Assembly: GCA_022788205.1 (NCBI GenBank)
Contig: JALEVQ010000070.1
Location: 1 to 51,874, forward strand
Direction: 5' to 3'
DNA from: Robinsoniella sp.
GTDB lineage: Bacteria; Bacillota; Clostridia; Lachnospirales; Lachnospiraceae
DNA length: 51,874 bases
The number at the start of each line of letters is the position of its first letter. The stretch's first letter is position 1. A model generated the notes under the pieces. It had not been told where the DNA came from and ran no database searches. It was given only the letters and a program-made list of their open reading frames with translations. The translations under genes were made by a program, and so were the position numbers. This document shows positions 1-8,156 of this stretch, one piece after another.

Positions 1-504
1 CGATTCTTCTGTCGCGACATCAAACGTTTCCAGTATCTTCTCCAAATCTTCTCTCTTCATTCCAAGTTCAATCTCCCCTGGAAGCACGAGGGAAAATCCA
101 TCCTCATACTGGCTGACCCAGAGACAAGTCACCAGACATTCCTCTGCTTTTGCCGTCTGATCCGTATCATTCTCGATCATCATCTTGACCTTTTTGTTGT
201 CCTTTTGCAGTACCACAAACCCGGCTTTTTCTGCTTCCAGCTCCAGATCAGACTCCTCGAGTTCAATTGAAAACCCATTCTCCAAAAATGCGCTGAGTGG
301 CGCAGGAAGTTCATAGAGATGGGAATCAAACAAGACCATCCCGCTCAGCAGATCGTCTCCCAGCTCTTGCTCCAAAATCTCCCCGATGCCATCCAGATTT
401 TCTTCTTTTTGTGCTGCAGCATCGCCAGAGTGTTCTGCCTGCACCGTCCCTGCTGACAGTGCCAGACACAGTACAGATGCTGCCGCCAGATATCGTCTTT
501 TCAT
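1..504 (-). CDS. Secreted protein of unknown function, 3' end cut by window edge
   Basis: An open frame of 168 codons runs off the left edge. It starts at ATG 504 with a purine-rich SD (AAGGAAGGGA) just upstream. The N-terminus (MKRRYLAAASVLCLALSAG, then TVQAE) is a signal peptide with likely cleavage near VQA. The mature part carries the segment LYELPAPLSAFLENGFSIE, closely matching LYRIPAPVSAFLENGWKI in the upstream neighbour, followed by a similar stretch ending in an E-L-x-x-G-M motif. The two genes are therefore paralogues of one secreted domain family. The gap between them is 42 bp on the same strand, so they are probably cotranscribed. I do not recognise a function; an extracytoplasmic, Lachnospiraceae-type hypothetical is the safest label. 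Confidence 0.75.
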   Translation of the reverse strand, partial: MKRRYLAAASVLCLALSAGTVQAEHSGDAAAQKEENLDGIGEILEQELGDDLLSGMVLFDSHLYELPAPLSAFLENGFSIELEESDLELEAEKAGFVVLQKDNKKVKMMIENDTDQTAKAEECLVTCLWVSQYEDGFSLVLPGEIELGMKREDLEKILETFDVATEES

Positions 505-546
505 TTCAATGTTCCCTTCCTTTTCATCAGGGTAGACCGTTCTCGC

Positions 547-1734
547 CTAGGAAAGCTGCTCAAGCTGCGGTTCCCGCCGAATGGAGATCTTCACAACCGT
601 ATCACTTTTCTTATTCACACAGATCTTCACTTCATCCTCTGAGTCTTCCCCACACGGGATCACATACCATAGAAACGTGTTGCCTTCTTCTTTCTCATAC
701 TCGGTTCCTGTCAAAATCTCTTCCAGCTGCGCACTGCTCATACCGAATGTAATCTCGCGCGGCAGCTCGATCAGAATCTCTGTGGAAAAATTCTGGTTAT
801 AGATTTCTGTGACAAAGCAATTCTCTACTGTCGTCGCATTGTCATCATAATTTTTCACACAGATGCGCAGCTTCTGCTGATTCTTCATCAGATAATATCC
901 GTCACCGCTATCCTGCCCTGCAATCACTTCACTGTTTCCATCATAGACAATCTTCCATCCATTCTCCAGAAATGCGCTGACTGGTGCAGGAATACGGTAC
1001 AGGCTGCCGTCGATTCTCACAGTGCCTGAGGCGATATCTTCGCCCAATTCCTGAGGCGTCTGATACTGTGCCACAACTTGTGGAATTTCGCTGTTAATCT
1101 CATCCTCCTCAAAATCCTCCGGCGCTGTCAGACAAATCATCGCGACGCGCTTTACCTTTTTTTCTGCTGCATCGACAAAGATTTCTACTCTATTGTAGAA
1201 GCCTGCAAGATCGTAAGTCAATTTTCCATACTCTTTTGTCTTGTAGAGGGCAGAGGGCGCACCGTACGTCTCTTCCACCTGACTCATCGTGGAGACATCA
1301 TAGACAATCCCACCTGGCAGTTCAAAACTCATCTGATCTTTCAAGTACGTTTCATTCAGATCAATTCCGGCAACATAGCACTCACTCAGAGGTTTCGTGT
1401 TCATCCCAAAGTTCATGATCGTCACGCTGGCACAAATCGTGTTCTTCTTCACATTCACAGAGCCATAATTGCCCGGAGTCATCTCACTTTGGCTGTCTAA
1501 TCCGTCTAACTGCCATCCTTTTTCTATAAACTCTTCATATTTCATGGGAAATTGATACCACTCGCCATCAATTTTTATCTGAAAACTACTGAGAATATCA
1601 CTCCCTTTGTGTACCTCCTCGATGCCTCCGCTGTCCCACGCCATCGCACCGATATCGATCTCTTGTGCCATCACTGCCATCGGTGACGCTGCGATACAAA
1701 GTAACATCACAAATCCAAGCATTTTCTTTTTCAT
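547..1734 (-). CDS. Secreted two-domain protein of unknown function
   Basis: The product is 395 aa. ATG 1734 is chosen because an AGAAGGAGGC SD sits just upstream and a sigma-A-type promoter lies at 1805-1833; the longer frame to 1890 would start upstream of that promoter. A signal peptide (MKKKMLGFVMLLCIAASPM, ending near VMAQ) is followed by two copies of one domain. Copy 1 covers about residues 40-210 (IDGEWYQFPMKYEEFIEKGW) and copy 2 about 225-390 (IDGSLYRIPAPVSAFLENGW). Each copy has the order: strand with D-G-x-W/L-Y, E/A-F-x-x-x-G-W, a basic beta region, then a [LI]E-LP motif. The same domain occurs once in the downstream gene. There are no catalytic residues I can name. Export is well supported; function is unknown. 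Confidence 0.8.
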   Translation of the reverse strand: MKKKMLGFVMLLCIAASPMAVMAQEIDIGAMAWDSGGIEEVHKGSDILSSFQIKIDGEWYQFPMKYEEFIEKGWQLDGLDSQSEMTPGNYGSVNVKKNTICASVTIMNFGMNTKPLSECYVAGIDLNETYLKDQMSFELPGGIVYDVSTMSQVEETYGAPSALYKTKEYGKLTYDLAGFYNRVEIFVDAAEKKVKRVAMICLTAPEDFEEDEINSEIPQVVAQYQTPQELGEDIASGTVRIDGSLYRIPAPVSAFLENGWKIVYDGNSEVIAGQDSGDGYYLMKNQQKLRICVKNYDDNATTVENCFVTEIYNQNFSTEILIELPREITFGMSSAQLEEILTGTEYEKEEGNTFLWYVIPCGEDSEDEVKICVNKKSDTVVKISIRREPQLEQLS

Positions 1735-1804
1735 TTCTACGCCTCCTTCTGCCCTTCCACAGGCTCTATTTCCCAGACCAAAATGTCCGTTACTGTCTGA
1801 TTTT

Positions 1805-1833
1805 ATTATAACAATCCCATCCCCAAATGTAAA
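1805..1833 (-). promoter_or_regulatory. Sigma-A-type promoter for the two secreted-protein genes
   Basis: On the minus strand, TTTACA (1828-1833) and TATAAT (1805-1810) are separated by 17 bp. The start codon used (1734) is about 65 nt downstream of the expected transcription start. Confidence 0.75.
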
Positions 1834-1862
1834 GCGCTGATCCGTTTTACCGAAAAGGATCT

Positions 1863-1878
1863 GACGCCTGGCGGCGTC
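1863..1878. repeat. Small palindrome GACGCC-N4-GGCGTC, copy 1
   Basis: Six-bp arms around a 4-nt loop, followed at once by a conserved-looking linker (CCAATCATAAAAG) and the purA terminator. Nearly the same block, palindrome plus linker plus terminator-like hairpin, recurs at 20088-20191, suggesting a small intergenic repeat family. Confidence 0.55.
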
Positions 1879-1890
1879 ACTGCCAATCAT

Positions 1891-1933
1891 AAAAGGGACA
1901 TAAACCCGCGGAATGTGGGCAATGTCCCTTTTT
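1891..1933 (-). terminator. Rho-independent terminator after purA
   Basis: Arms AAAAGGGACAT (1891-1901) and ATGTCCCTTTT (1922-1932) pair perfectly, with a short inner CCCGC/GTGGG stem. U runs exist on both strands, so it may also work in the other direction. It lies directly downstream of the purA stop codon. Confidence 0.75.
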
Positions 1934-1955
1934 CTTTCAATGTTTCTCTGTCATT

Positions 1956-3239
1956 TTATTTCTGACGGTAAATAATATCGTCTCTTCCTGGTCCGTTTGA
2001 TACCATGGTGATCGGGAACCCGATCTGATCCTCAATAAATTCGATGTAATTTCTGCAGTTTTCCGGCAGATCTTCGTATTTCTTGATGCCGCGGATATCG
2101 CATTTCCATCCTGGCAACACTTTCAAGACAGGTTTTGCCTTCTCAAGCAGAGAGGTTGTCGGGAAATCTGTCGTCACTTCACCGTTGATTTCATATCCCA
2201 CACAAACCGGAATCTCATCGAGATATCCTAAAACATCCAGAACAGTAAATGCCACATCGGTTGTGCCCTGGATTCTGCATCCATACTTGGAAGCGACACA
2301 GTCAAACCATCCCATTCTTCTCGGACGTCCTGTGGTTGCGCCGTATTCTCCTCCGTCGCCGCCGCGTCTTCTCAGCTCATCTGCTTCTTCTCCAAAAATC
2401 TCGCTGACAAATGCACCTGCGCCGACCGCGCTGGAATATGCCTTGCAGACCGTGATGATCTTTTTAATCTCATATGGCGGAATGCCTGCACCGATTGCCC
2501 CGTACGCTGCAAGGGTGGAAGAAGAGGTCACCATCGGATAAATTCCGTGATCTGGATCCTTCAGAGAACCGAGCTGACCTTCCAGAAGAATCTCTTTTCC
2601 TTCTTTGATTGCATTCCACAGATATGCGGATACATCGCACACATATGGTGCCACCATTTCTTTATATTCCATCAGCTCTTCATAGATCTTTTCTGGCTCA
2701 AGTGCTGGCTTGTGATACAGGTGCTCCAGAGTGATATTCTTCTGCTCGCATACCCGATTAATTTTCGCCATCAACTCTTCTCTGTCTGCAAAAAGCTCGC
2801 TGACCTGGAAACCAATTTTTGCGTATTTATCAGAATAGAAAGGAGCAATACCTGACTTTGTGGAACCGAAAGAATTCTTTCCTAGTCGCTCCTCCTCATA
2901 CTGGTCAAACAGCACATGGTAAGACATTACCATCTGTGCGCGGTCTGACACTTTGATCTTCGGCATCGGAACACCGCGATCTACAATGCCCTGTATTTCA
3001 TGGAACAGCACTGGAATGTTCAATGCCACTCCATTTCCAATCACGCTCGTCGTGTGATCATAAAAAACCCCGGACGGAAGGGTATGCAGTGCAAATTTTC
3101 CATAGTTGTTTACGATGGTGTGCCCTGCATTGGCGCCGCCCTGAAAACGAACGATGATATCTGCCTCTTTTCCGAGCATATCTGTGATTTTACCCTTACC
3201 TTCGTCTCCCCAGTTCGCTCCTACTACTGCTTTTACCAT
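1956..3239 (-). CDS. purA: Adenylosuccinate synthetase
   Basis: PurA joins IMP and aspartate using GTP to make adenylosuccinate, the first committed step from IMP to AMP in the cytoplasm. The 427-aa product has the usual family length. The N-terminal motif GANWGDEGKGK carries the catalytic Asp12 and the phosphate-binding loop, and GGANAGHT carries His40. Further family landmarks are GSTKSGIAPFYSDK, VTSSSTLAAYGA and TGRPRRMGWFD. ATG 3239 has an AGGAGG SD eight nt upstream. It is the last gene of purC-purB-purA, 61 bp after purB with no promoter seen between them, and is followed by a clear terminator. Confidence 0.97.
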   Translation of the reverse strand: MVKAVVGANWGDEGKGKITDMLGKEADIIVRFQGGANAGHTIVNNYGKFALHTLPSGVFYDHTTSVIGNGVALNIPVLFHEIQGIVDRGVPMPKIKVSDRAQMVMSYHVLFDQYEEERLGKNSFGSTKSGIAPFYSDKYAKIGFQVSELFADREELMAKINRVCEQKNITLEHLYHKPALEPEKIYEELMEYKEMVAPYVCDVSAYLWNAIKEGKEILLEGQLGSLKDPDHGIYPMVTSSSTLAAYGAIGAGIPPYEIKKIITVCKAYSSAVGAGAFVSEIFGEEADELRRRGGDGGEYGATTGRPRRMGWFDCVASKYGCRIQGTTDVAFTVLDVLGYLDEIPVCVGYEINGEVTTDFPTTSLLEKAKPVLKVLPGWKCDIRGIKKYEDLPENCRNYIEFIEDQIGFPITMVSNGPGRDDIIYRQK

Positions 3240-3300
3240 AACATTTTCCTCCTGTTGTTACTTCCTTGTAACGATCCTGCCAGATTTTGCAAGCCCGCTT

Positions 3301-4731
3301 TTATACATTGATTTCCGCTTTCATTCCGAGAATCTCTTTGTGTGATTCCAAGACTGGATTTACCACTTTCGTGAGGAATGCGGTCACCTGCTCTTTTGCT
3401 CTTCCTGTATATTTTGCAGGATCCATCGTCTTCTGGAGATCTTCCAGAGACATATTGAAAGCAGGATCAGCGGCAATCAACTCTAACAGATTGTTGTCCA
3501 GACCTCTTTCTTTGACATTCTTTCCTGCTTCCATAGACAGGGTGCGGATCTTTTCGTGCAGTTCCTGTCTGTCGCCGCCTGCCTTCACGGCATCCATCAT
3601 GATATTTTCTGTCGCCATGAATGGAAGTTCTGCTCTCAAATGTTTCTCGATTACCTTCGGATAGACGACGAGACCATCCACCACATTTAGACACAGATCC
3701 AGGATACCGTCGATTGCAAGGAATGCCTCCGGGACAGAGAGCCGCTTGTTTGCGGAGTCATCCAGTGTTCTCTCGAACCACTGTGTTGCGGAAGTAATTG
3801 CCGGATTCAAAGCGTCCACCATGACAAATCTGGACAGAGACGCTATACGCTCGCTTCTCATCGGATTTCGCTTGTATGCCATCGCAGAAGATCCGATCTG
3901 TGTCTTCTCAAACGGTTCCTCCACTTCTTTGAGGTGTTGGAGAAGACGGATATCATTTGAAAATTTATGTGCACTCGCAGCAATACCAGCGAGAACATTA
4001 ATCACTCTTGTATCCACTTTTCTGGAGTAAGTCTGTCCAGATACAGGATAACACTCCTTAAATCCCATTTTCTCTGCAATCATCGGGTCGATTTTATCGA
4101 TCTTCTCCTGATCTCCATCGAACAGTTCCAAAAAGCTTGCCTGTGTTCCTGTAGTTCCCTTTGATCCCAGAAGCTTCATTGTGCTGAGCACATAATTTAA
4201 ATCCTCCAGATCCAACATAATCTCCTGCATCCAGAGTTTAGCGCGTTTTCCGACCGTCGTAGGCTGTGCCGGCTGGAAATGCGTGAACGCAAGTGTCGGC
4301 AGCTCCTTGTGCTCGTCTGCAAATTTTGCCATCTCAGCGATGACATTAATCAACTTTTTCTGAACGAGCTTTAACGCCTCCGTCATCACGATGATGTCCG
4401 TGTTGTCGCCCACATAACATGAAGTTGCTCCAAGATGAATGATTCCCTTTGCCTTCGGGCACTGTACCCCGTAAGCGTAAACGTGGGACATGACATCATG
4501 TCTCACCACTTTTTCTCTCTCTTTTGCCACCTCATAATTGATGTCGTCTGCATGAGCTTTTAACTCTTCGATCTGCTCGTCCGTGATGTTCAGCCCCAGC
4601 TCTTTCTCTGTCTCGGCAAGTGCAATCCATAGCTTTCTCCATGTGCGGAACTTCATATCCGGTGAAAAAATATACTGCATCTCCTTGCTGGCATATCGCT
4701 CCGATAAAGGACTTTGGTATCTGTCAGTCAT
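3301..4731 (-). CDS. purB: Adenylosuccinate lyase
   Basis: PurB cleaves SAICAR to AICAR and adenylosuccinate to AMP, releasing fumarate each time, so it serves both the de novo pathway and the AMP branch. The 476-aa protein shows the fumarase/aspartase superfamily signature GSSAMAYKRNP near residue 285, plus HLGATSCYVGDN and THFQPAQPTTVGKR. Its length fits the longer ADSL-like subgroup rather than the roughly 430-aa Bacillus type. ATG 4731 (MTDRYQ) is preferred over ATG 4735-4737 because the AGGAG SD is 7 nt from the former but only 1-2 nt from the latter. It starts 17 bp after purC and is cotranscribed with it. Confidence 0.96.
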   Translation of the reverse strand: MTDRYQSPLSERYASKEMQYIFSPDMKFRTWRKLWIALAETEKELGLNITDEQIEELKAHADDINYEVAKEREKVVRHDVMSHVYAYGVQCPKAKGIIHLGATSCYVGDNTDIIVMTEALKLVQKKLINVIAEMAKFADEHKELPTLAFTHFQPAQPTTVGKRAKLWMQEIMLDLEDLNYVLSTMKLLGSKGTTGTQASFLELFDGDQEKIDKIDPMIAEKMGFKECYPVSGQTYSRKVDTRVINVLAGIAASAHKFSNDIRLLQHLKEVEEPFEKTQIGSSAMAYKRNPMRSERIASLSRFVMVDALNPAITSATQWFERTLDDSANKRLSVPEAFLAIDGILDLCLNVVDGLVVYPKVIEKHLRAELPFMATENIMMDAVKAGGDRQELHEKIRTLSMEAGKNVKERGLDNNLLELIAADPAFNMSLEDLQKTMDPAKYTGRAKEQVTAFLTKVVNPVLESHKEILGMKAEINV

Positions 4732-4748
4732 TCTCATTCTCCTCTTTC

Positions 4749-5453
4749 TTATAATCCAAGGCGTCTAAATACTTCCTGATAAGCTTCCTCCACGTTTCCG
4801 AGATCTCTTCTGAAACGATCTTTGTCCAGCTTCTCATGTGTAGTAGCATCCCACAGTCTGCAGGTATCCGGTGATGTCTCATCAGCCAGAATGATCTGTC
4901 CATGATATCTTCCGAATTCGATCTTGAAGTCTACCAGCTCGATGTTTGCTTTCATGAAGAACTCTTTGAGAACTTCATTTACTTTGAATGCATATTTTAC
5001 GATGGTATCGATCTCTTCTCTCGTTGCAAGTCCCAGTGCGATCGCGAAATAATCATTGATCAGTGGATCGCCCAGCTCGTCGTTTTTATAACTAAATTCA
5101 ATTGTCGGCTCTTTAAATGGAGTTCCTTCCGGCACACCCAGTCTCTTGGAAAAGCTTCCAGCAGCAATATTTCTGATAATAACCTCTAACGGAACAATCT
5201 CAACTTTTTTGACAGCCGTCTCTCTGTCGCTCAGCTCTTCAATCAGATGAGTGGGTACTCCCTGCTCTTCCAGAACTTTGAATACATAATTACTCATACG
5301 GTTATTGATGACACCTTTTCCTGTGATGGTTCCCTTTTTCAGACCATTGAAAGCTGTCGCATCGTCTTTATAGTCTACAATGAGCACGTCTGGATCCTCT
5401 GTCGTGTAAACCTTTTTTGCTTTTCCTTCGTAAAGTAATTCTTTCTTTTCCAT
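4749..5453 (-). CDS. purC: SAICAR synthase (phosphoribosylaminoimidazole-succinocarboxamide synthase)
   Basis: PurC condenses CAIR with aspartate using ATP. The 234-aa protein has the standard bacterial length and the family motifs [33 protein letters not shown] and [13 protein letters not shown]. It is the first gene of the purC-purB-purA operon. A sigma-A promoter lies about 135 bp upstream, giving a leader of roughly 128 nt that contains a palindrome near its 5' end. I could not match the leader to the known purine riboswitch core, and I did not find a good match to the Bacillus PurR box. Confidence 0.96.
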   Translation of the reverse strand: MEKKELLYEGKAKKVYTTEDPDVLIVDYKDDATAFNGLKKGTITGKGVINNRMSNYVFKVLEEQGVPTHLIEELSDRETAVKKVEIVPLEVIIRNIAAGSFSKRLGVPEGTPFKEPTIEFSYKNDELGDPLINDYFAIALGLATREEIDTIVKYAFKVNEVLKEFFMKANIELVDFKIEFGRYHGQIILADETSPDTCRLWDATTHEKLDKDRFRRDLGNVEEAYQEVFRRLGL

Positions 5454-5560
5454 TTAATCCACCTGTCCTTTTAACTTTTTTGAGTGCGATTTTTGACTGT
5501 CCGGCAGCTTTGCCTTTCCTGAAAACTCCGGCATTTTTTCACCAGCTCCGAACAGCTTTC

Positions 5561-5578
5561 ACGATTGGTTCCAATCGT
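5561..5578. promoter_or_regulatory. 18-bp perfect palindrome at purC transcription start (candidate operator)
   Basis: ACGATTGG-TT-CCAATCGT has perfect 8-bp arms around a 2-nt centre. It begins a few bases downstream of the predicted purC transcription start, a classic repressor position. The arms do not match the Bacillus PurR or CcpA consensus as I know them. It could alternatively be a short RNA hairpin, but a 2-nt loop is poor for that. Confidence 0.5.
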
Positions 5579-5587
5579 TCCGGCTAC

Positions 5588-5616
5588 ATTATACCTTGCA
5601 TTTCCAAAGAAAGCAA
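5588..5616 (-). promoter_or_regulatory. Sigma-A-type promoter of purCBA
   Basis: TTGCTT (5611-5616), a 17-bp spacer and TATAAT (5588-5593) on the minus strand. It sits directly after the ABC ATPase stop codon, with no terminator visible between them, so some read-through from the transporter operon is possible. Confidence 0.8.
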
Positions 5617-5635
5617 GTAATTCTGTCGAAAGCTT

Positions 5636-6403
5636 TTATACTTCGTTGAATTTTCCCAAAAATTCCTTCATGCGCGGGTTGTCCGAGCTGAAAAGCTGCT
5701 CCGGTGTCCCTTCTTCCGCGATCACTCCGCCGTCCATAAAAATTATATAGTCCGCCACATTGCGCGCAAAATTCATCTCATGTGTCACAATCACCATCGT
5801 CATGTGCTCCGCTGCCAGATCCTTGATCACCTTCAAAATCTCCCCTGTCAGCTCTGGATCGAGCGCTGAGGTTGGCTCGTCAAAAAACAAGACATTTGGG
5901 CGAAGTGCCAGGGCTCTCGCAATCGAGACTCGCTGCTGCTGTCCTCCGGAAAGCTGATACGGATAACAGTTCTCTTTGTCAGAGATTCCCATCTTTCTGA
6001 GAAGCTCCCGCGCCTCCTGAATCGCCTCTTCCTTTTTCCGTTTCTGCACTCTCACCGGCGCATCGATGATATTTTTCAGCACAGAATAGTGCGGAAACAG
6101 GTTAAAATTCTGGAATACCAGCCCAAAATTTGTGCGAATCTTTTTTAACTCTCCCTGGGAGACATAAATGCTTTTTCCGTCCTCCCCTGCCTTTACTGCT
6201 TCCTGCCCTAGATAACTTAAGCTGCCGCAATCCATCTTCTCCAGAAAAGTGGCGCAGCGCAGAAGCGTCGACTTTCCTGATCCTGAGGGACCAATAATCG
6301 CCAAAACCTCTCCCTTTTTTACCGTCAAAGAGATGTCTTTGAGCACTTCAAGACTTCCAAAACTTTTCTTTATATGCTTGATCTCCAGATAATTTTCATT
6401 CAT
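5636..6403 (-). CDS. Polar amino-acid ABC transporter, ATP-binding protein
   Basis: This cytoplasmic ATPase powers the adjacent permease. The 255-aa product has Walker [10 protein letters not shown] (about residues 39-47), the Q-loop in [16 protein letters not shown], the signature [15 protein letters not shown], Walker [15 protein letters not shown] and the switch histidine in VIVTHEM. The pattern FPH.SVL plus the short length fits the GlnQ/HisP-like polar amino-acid class. ATG 6403 has an AAGGAGA SD and follows the permease gene by 16 bp. Substrate cannot be fixed from the ATPase. Confidence 0.93.
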   Translation of the reverse strand: MNENYLEIKHIKKSFGSLEVLKDISLTVKKGEVLAIIGPSGSGKSTLLRCATFLEKMDCGSLSYLGQEAVKAGEDGKSIYVSQGELKKIRTNFGLVFQNFNLFPHYSVLKNIIDAPVRVQKRKKEEAIQEARELLRKMGISDKENCYPYQLSGGQQQRVSIARALALRPNVLFFDEPTSALDPELTGEILKVIKDLAAEHMTMVIVTHEMNFARNVADYIIFMDGGVIAEEGTPEQLFSSDNPRMKEFLGKFNEV

Positions 6404-6419
6404 CTTCTGTTCTCCTTCC

Positions 6420-7070
6420 TTAACGATAATAGCTCAGTTTTTTCTCTACATACTCCATAACCGTCGCCACCAGGAAATTAAAGACATAATAAAATATTCC
6501 CGCCGCCACATACGGCACCATACTCGTCTGCGACGATGCCAATGCTTTCGCAGCTGTGAACATCTCTGCCACAGAGATCACGAAGGCAAGCGACGTATCT
6601 TTCACAAGTGTGATCACCTCATTCGTGATCGCCGGCAAAATGCGCTTGATCACCTGCGGAAGAATGATCAGAAAGAAAGTCTGCACCTTATTGTATCCCA
6701 AAAGCTGCGCTGCCTCATACTGTCCCACAGGCATAGATTCGATTCCACTGCGGTAGATCTCCGCAAAATATGCTGCATAGTTCAGCACAAAGCCTATGAT
6801 GACAGCCACATATCGATACGATCTCGCAATCGGTATCCGAAACAGATAATATGGTCCAAAATAAACCACCATCAACTGCAGCATCAAAGGGGTTCCGCGC
6901 ATCACCGAAATATAGAACTTGGCGATATTCCGCAGCAAACCATTTTTCGACATTCTCAAAAAGGTAACCAGAAGCCCAAGCGGCAGGGAAAAAATTAACG
7001 TTAAACCAAAAATCCAGACTGTCGTGACCATTCCATCGCCCAGCTGGGACAGCATCGTCGTGAAACTCAT
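6420..7070 (-). CDS. Polar amino-acid ABC transporter, permease
   Basis: The 216-aa protein is a HisM/GlnP-type inner-membrane permease with about five hydrophobic helices. The N-terminal part matches the HEQRo-type permease family ([24 protein letters not shown], where only the start is quoted as typical; [15 protein letters not shown]). The EAA-like loop facing the ATPase is [20 protein letters not shown], followed by [21 protein letters not shown] precedes ATG 7070. It lies after an intercistronic terminator that separates it from the binding-protein gene. Confidence 0.93.
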   Translation of the reverse strand: MSFTTMLSQLGDGMVTTVWIFGLTLIFSLPLGLLVTFLRMSKNGLLRNIAKFYISVMRGTPLMLQLMVVYFGPYYLFRIPIARSYRYVAVIIGFVLNYAAYFAEIYRSGIESMPVGQYEAAQLLGYNKVQTFFLIILPQVIKRILPAITNEVITLVKDTSLAFVISVAEMFTAAKALASSQTSMVPYVAAGIFYYVFNFLVATVMEYVEKKLSYYR

Positions 7071-7091
7071 TTTTCTTCCTCCTCTCTACGC

Positions 7092-7128
7092 AAAAAAGAC
7101 TGCTGCTCAAATCTGCGCAACAGCCCTT
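7092..7128 (-). terminator. Intercistronic terminator between binding protein and permease
   Basis: A 9-bp stem with two G-U pairs (arms 7098-7106 and 7117-7125) is followed on the minus strand by six T (7092-7097). This layout usually gives more binding-protein transcript than permease transcript, with partial read-through. Confidence 0.65.
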
Positions 7129-7150
7129 TTCACTGTCTCTCTACTCTACT

Positions 7151-7990
7151 TTACTTTCCGATTGTTGTGATATCTTTTCCAAACCACTCTTCTGAGATCT
7201 TAGCTAACGTTCCATCCTCAGCCATCTCTTCCAGTGTCTTCTGAACCAGGTCTCTTAACTCTTCGTTGCCTTTCTTGAAGCCAACTCCGTACTCTTCCTC
7301 TGCCAGTGCCTCTTCCAGTACCACGAAATCTGCATTTCTGCTCTCAATCTGATAACTTGCAACGATATCGTCCATCGCAATTGCATCCACGGCACCTGCC
7401 TCCAGATCCATAAATGCGGTGTTGTAATCTGCCACTGTCAAAAGTTCTCCAAAGCTTTCCGCAAGATCTTTATTTTCGTCCTCTTTCAAAGCTGCCTCTG
7501 CGCTGGAATCTACCTGAACATCAACGGTTTTTCCTGCCAGATCTTCCAGACTCTCGATGCCGGAATCTTTTTTCACAACAAATACCTGTTTATTTGCCAT
7601 GTAAGGCTCTGTCCATGTATAGTTCTCTTCTCTTCCTGTGATCGTAAATCCGTTCCAGATGCAGTCGATTGTCCCGGACTCAAGCTCCATATCCTTCGCA
7701 TCCCATGCGATCGGCTGATAGATCACTTCTTTTCCAAGGCGCTTTGCAACCTCAGCAGCCAAATCCAGGTCAAATCCTGTAAACTCTCCGTCGTCTCCCA
7801 CAAATCCCATCGGTGGGAAATCCTGGTCAAATCCTACGATAAATGTGTCAGAATCAGCAGCTTTCGTCGTCTCTGTCTCCGTTGCCTCAACTTTTGCCTC
7901 TGTCTGGCTTTCCTCCTTTGAACTACATCCTAAAAGCATAGAAGCTGCCATCGCTATTGTCAATAAGGCGCACATTACTTTTCTCTTCAT
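7151..7990 (-). CDS. Polar amino-acid ABC transporter, substrate-binding lipoprotein
   Basis: The 279-aa protein starts with a lipoprotein signal (MKRKVMCALLTIAMAASM, then LLGCSS) with the lipobox cysteine at residue 22. A Thr/Glu-rich linker follows. The SBP_bac_3 core begins at FIVGFDQDFPPMGF and contains FTGFDLDLAAEVAKRLG and GTIDCIWNGFTITGREE. The carboxylate- and amine-binding pattern fits polar amino acids; cystine, glutamine or a related substrate cannot be separated by eye. The strong SD GGAGGAG precedes ATG 7990. The 5' untranslated region carries direct repeats next to a strong promoter. Confidence 0.93.
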   Translation of the reverse strand: MKRKVMCALLTIAMAASMLLGCSSKEESQTEAKVEATETETTKAADSDTFIVGFDQDFPPMGFVGDDGEFTGFDLDLAAEVAKRLGKEVIYQPIAWDAKDMELESGTIDCIWNGFTITGREENYTWTEPYMANKQVFVVKKDSGIESLEDLAGKTVDVQVDSSAEAALKEDENKDLAESFGELLTVADYNTAFMDLEAGAVDAIAMDDIVASYQIESRNADFVVLEEALAEEEYGVGFKKGNEELRDLVQKTLEEMAEDGTLAKISEEWFGKDITTIGK

Positions 7991-8036
7991 CCTGAACTCC
8001 TCCTTATATTTTCCGGGGTGTTCAACGATCTATCAC

Positions 8037-8052
8037 TTGACCAGTTGACCAC
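8037..8052. promoter_or_regulatory. Tandem 8-bp direct repeats in binding-protein 5' leader
   Basis: TTGACCAG and TTGACCAC (8037-8044, 8045-8052) are adjacent, about 20-35 nt downstream of the predicted transcription start. Tandem placement next to the promoter suggests a regulator site, but no matching family is recognised. Confidence 0.3.
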
Positions 8053-8077
8053 TCTACCTTACTAAACTACGGAATTT

Positions 8078-8106
8078 ATCTTACCATGGAAGTATTCTTT
8101 TGTCAA
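8078..8106 (-). promoter_or_regulatory. Strong sigma-A promoter of the amino-acid ABC operon
   Basis: A consensus TTGACA (8101-8106), a 17-bp spacer and TAAGAT (8078-8083) on the minus strand. The leader is about 80 nt long. Confidence 0.85.
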
Positions 8107-8132
8107 CAAAAAGTGTCTCTCTGAGGAAGACA
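8107..8132 (-). terminator. Weak candidate terminator after the unknown three-gene operon
   Basis: Arms TGTCT (8114-8118) and AGACA (8128-8132) form a short stem, followed on the minus strand by a T run at 8108-8112. The stem is only 5 bp, so the call is tentative. It lies between the operon end at 8157 and the next promoter. Confidence 0.4.
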
Positions 8133-8156
8133 TTTTTTCAAAAAACCTCTCTGCCT

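Noticed and set aside
1735-1890. Upstream extension of the 395-aa secreted protein to 1890
   Set aside because: It would start upstream of a good promoter and hide the signal peptide; ATG 1734 has a strong SD.
5454-5560. Purine riboswitch or Bacillus-type PurR box in the purC leader
   Set aside because: The three-way junction core and the PurR box sequence were not found by eye.
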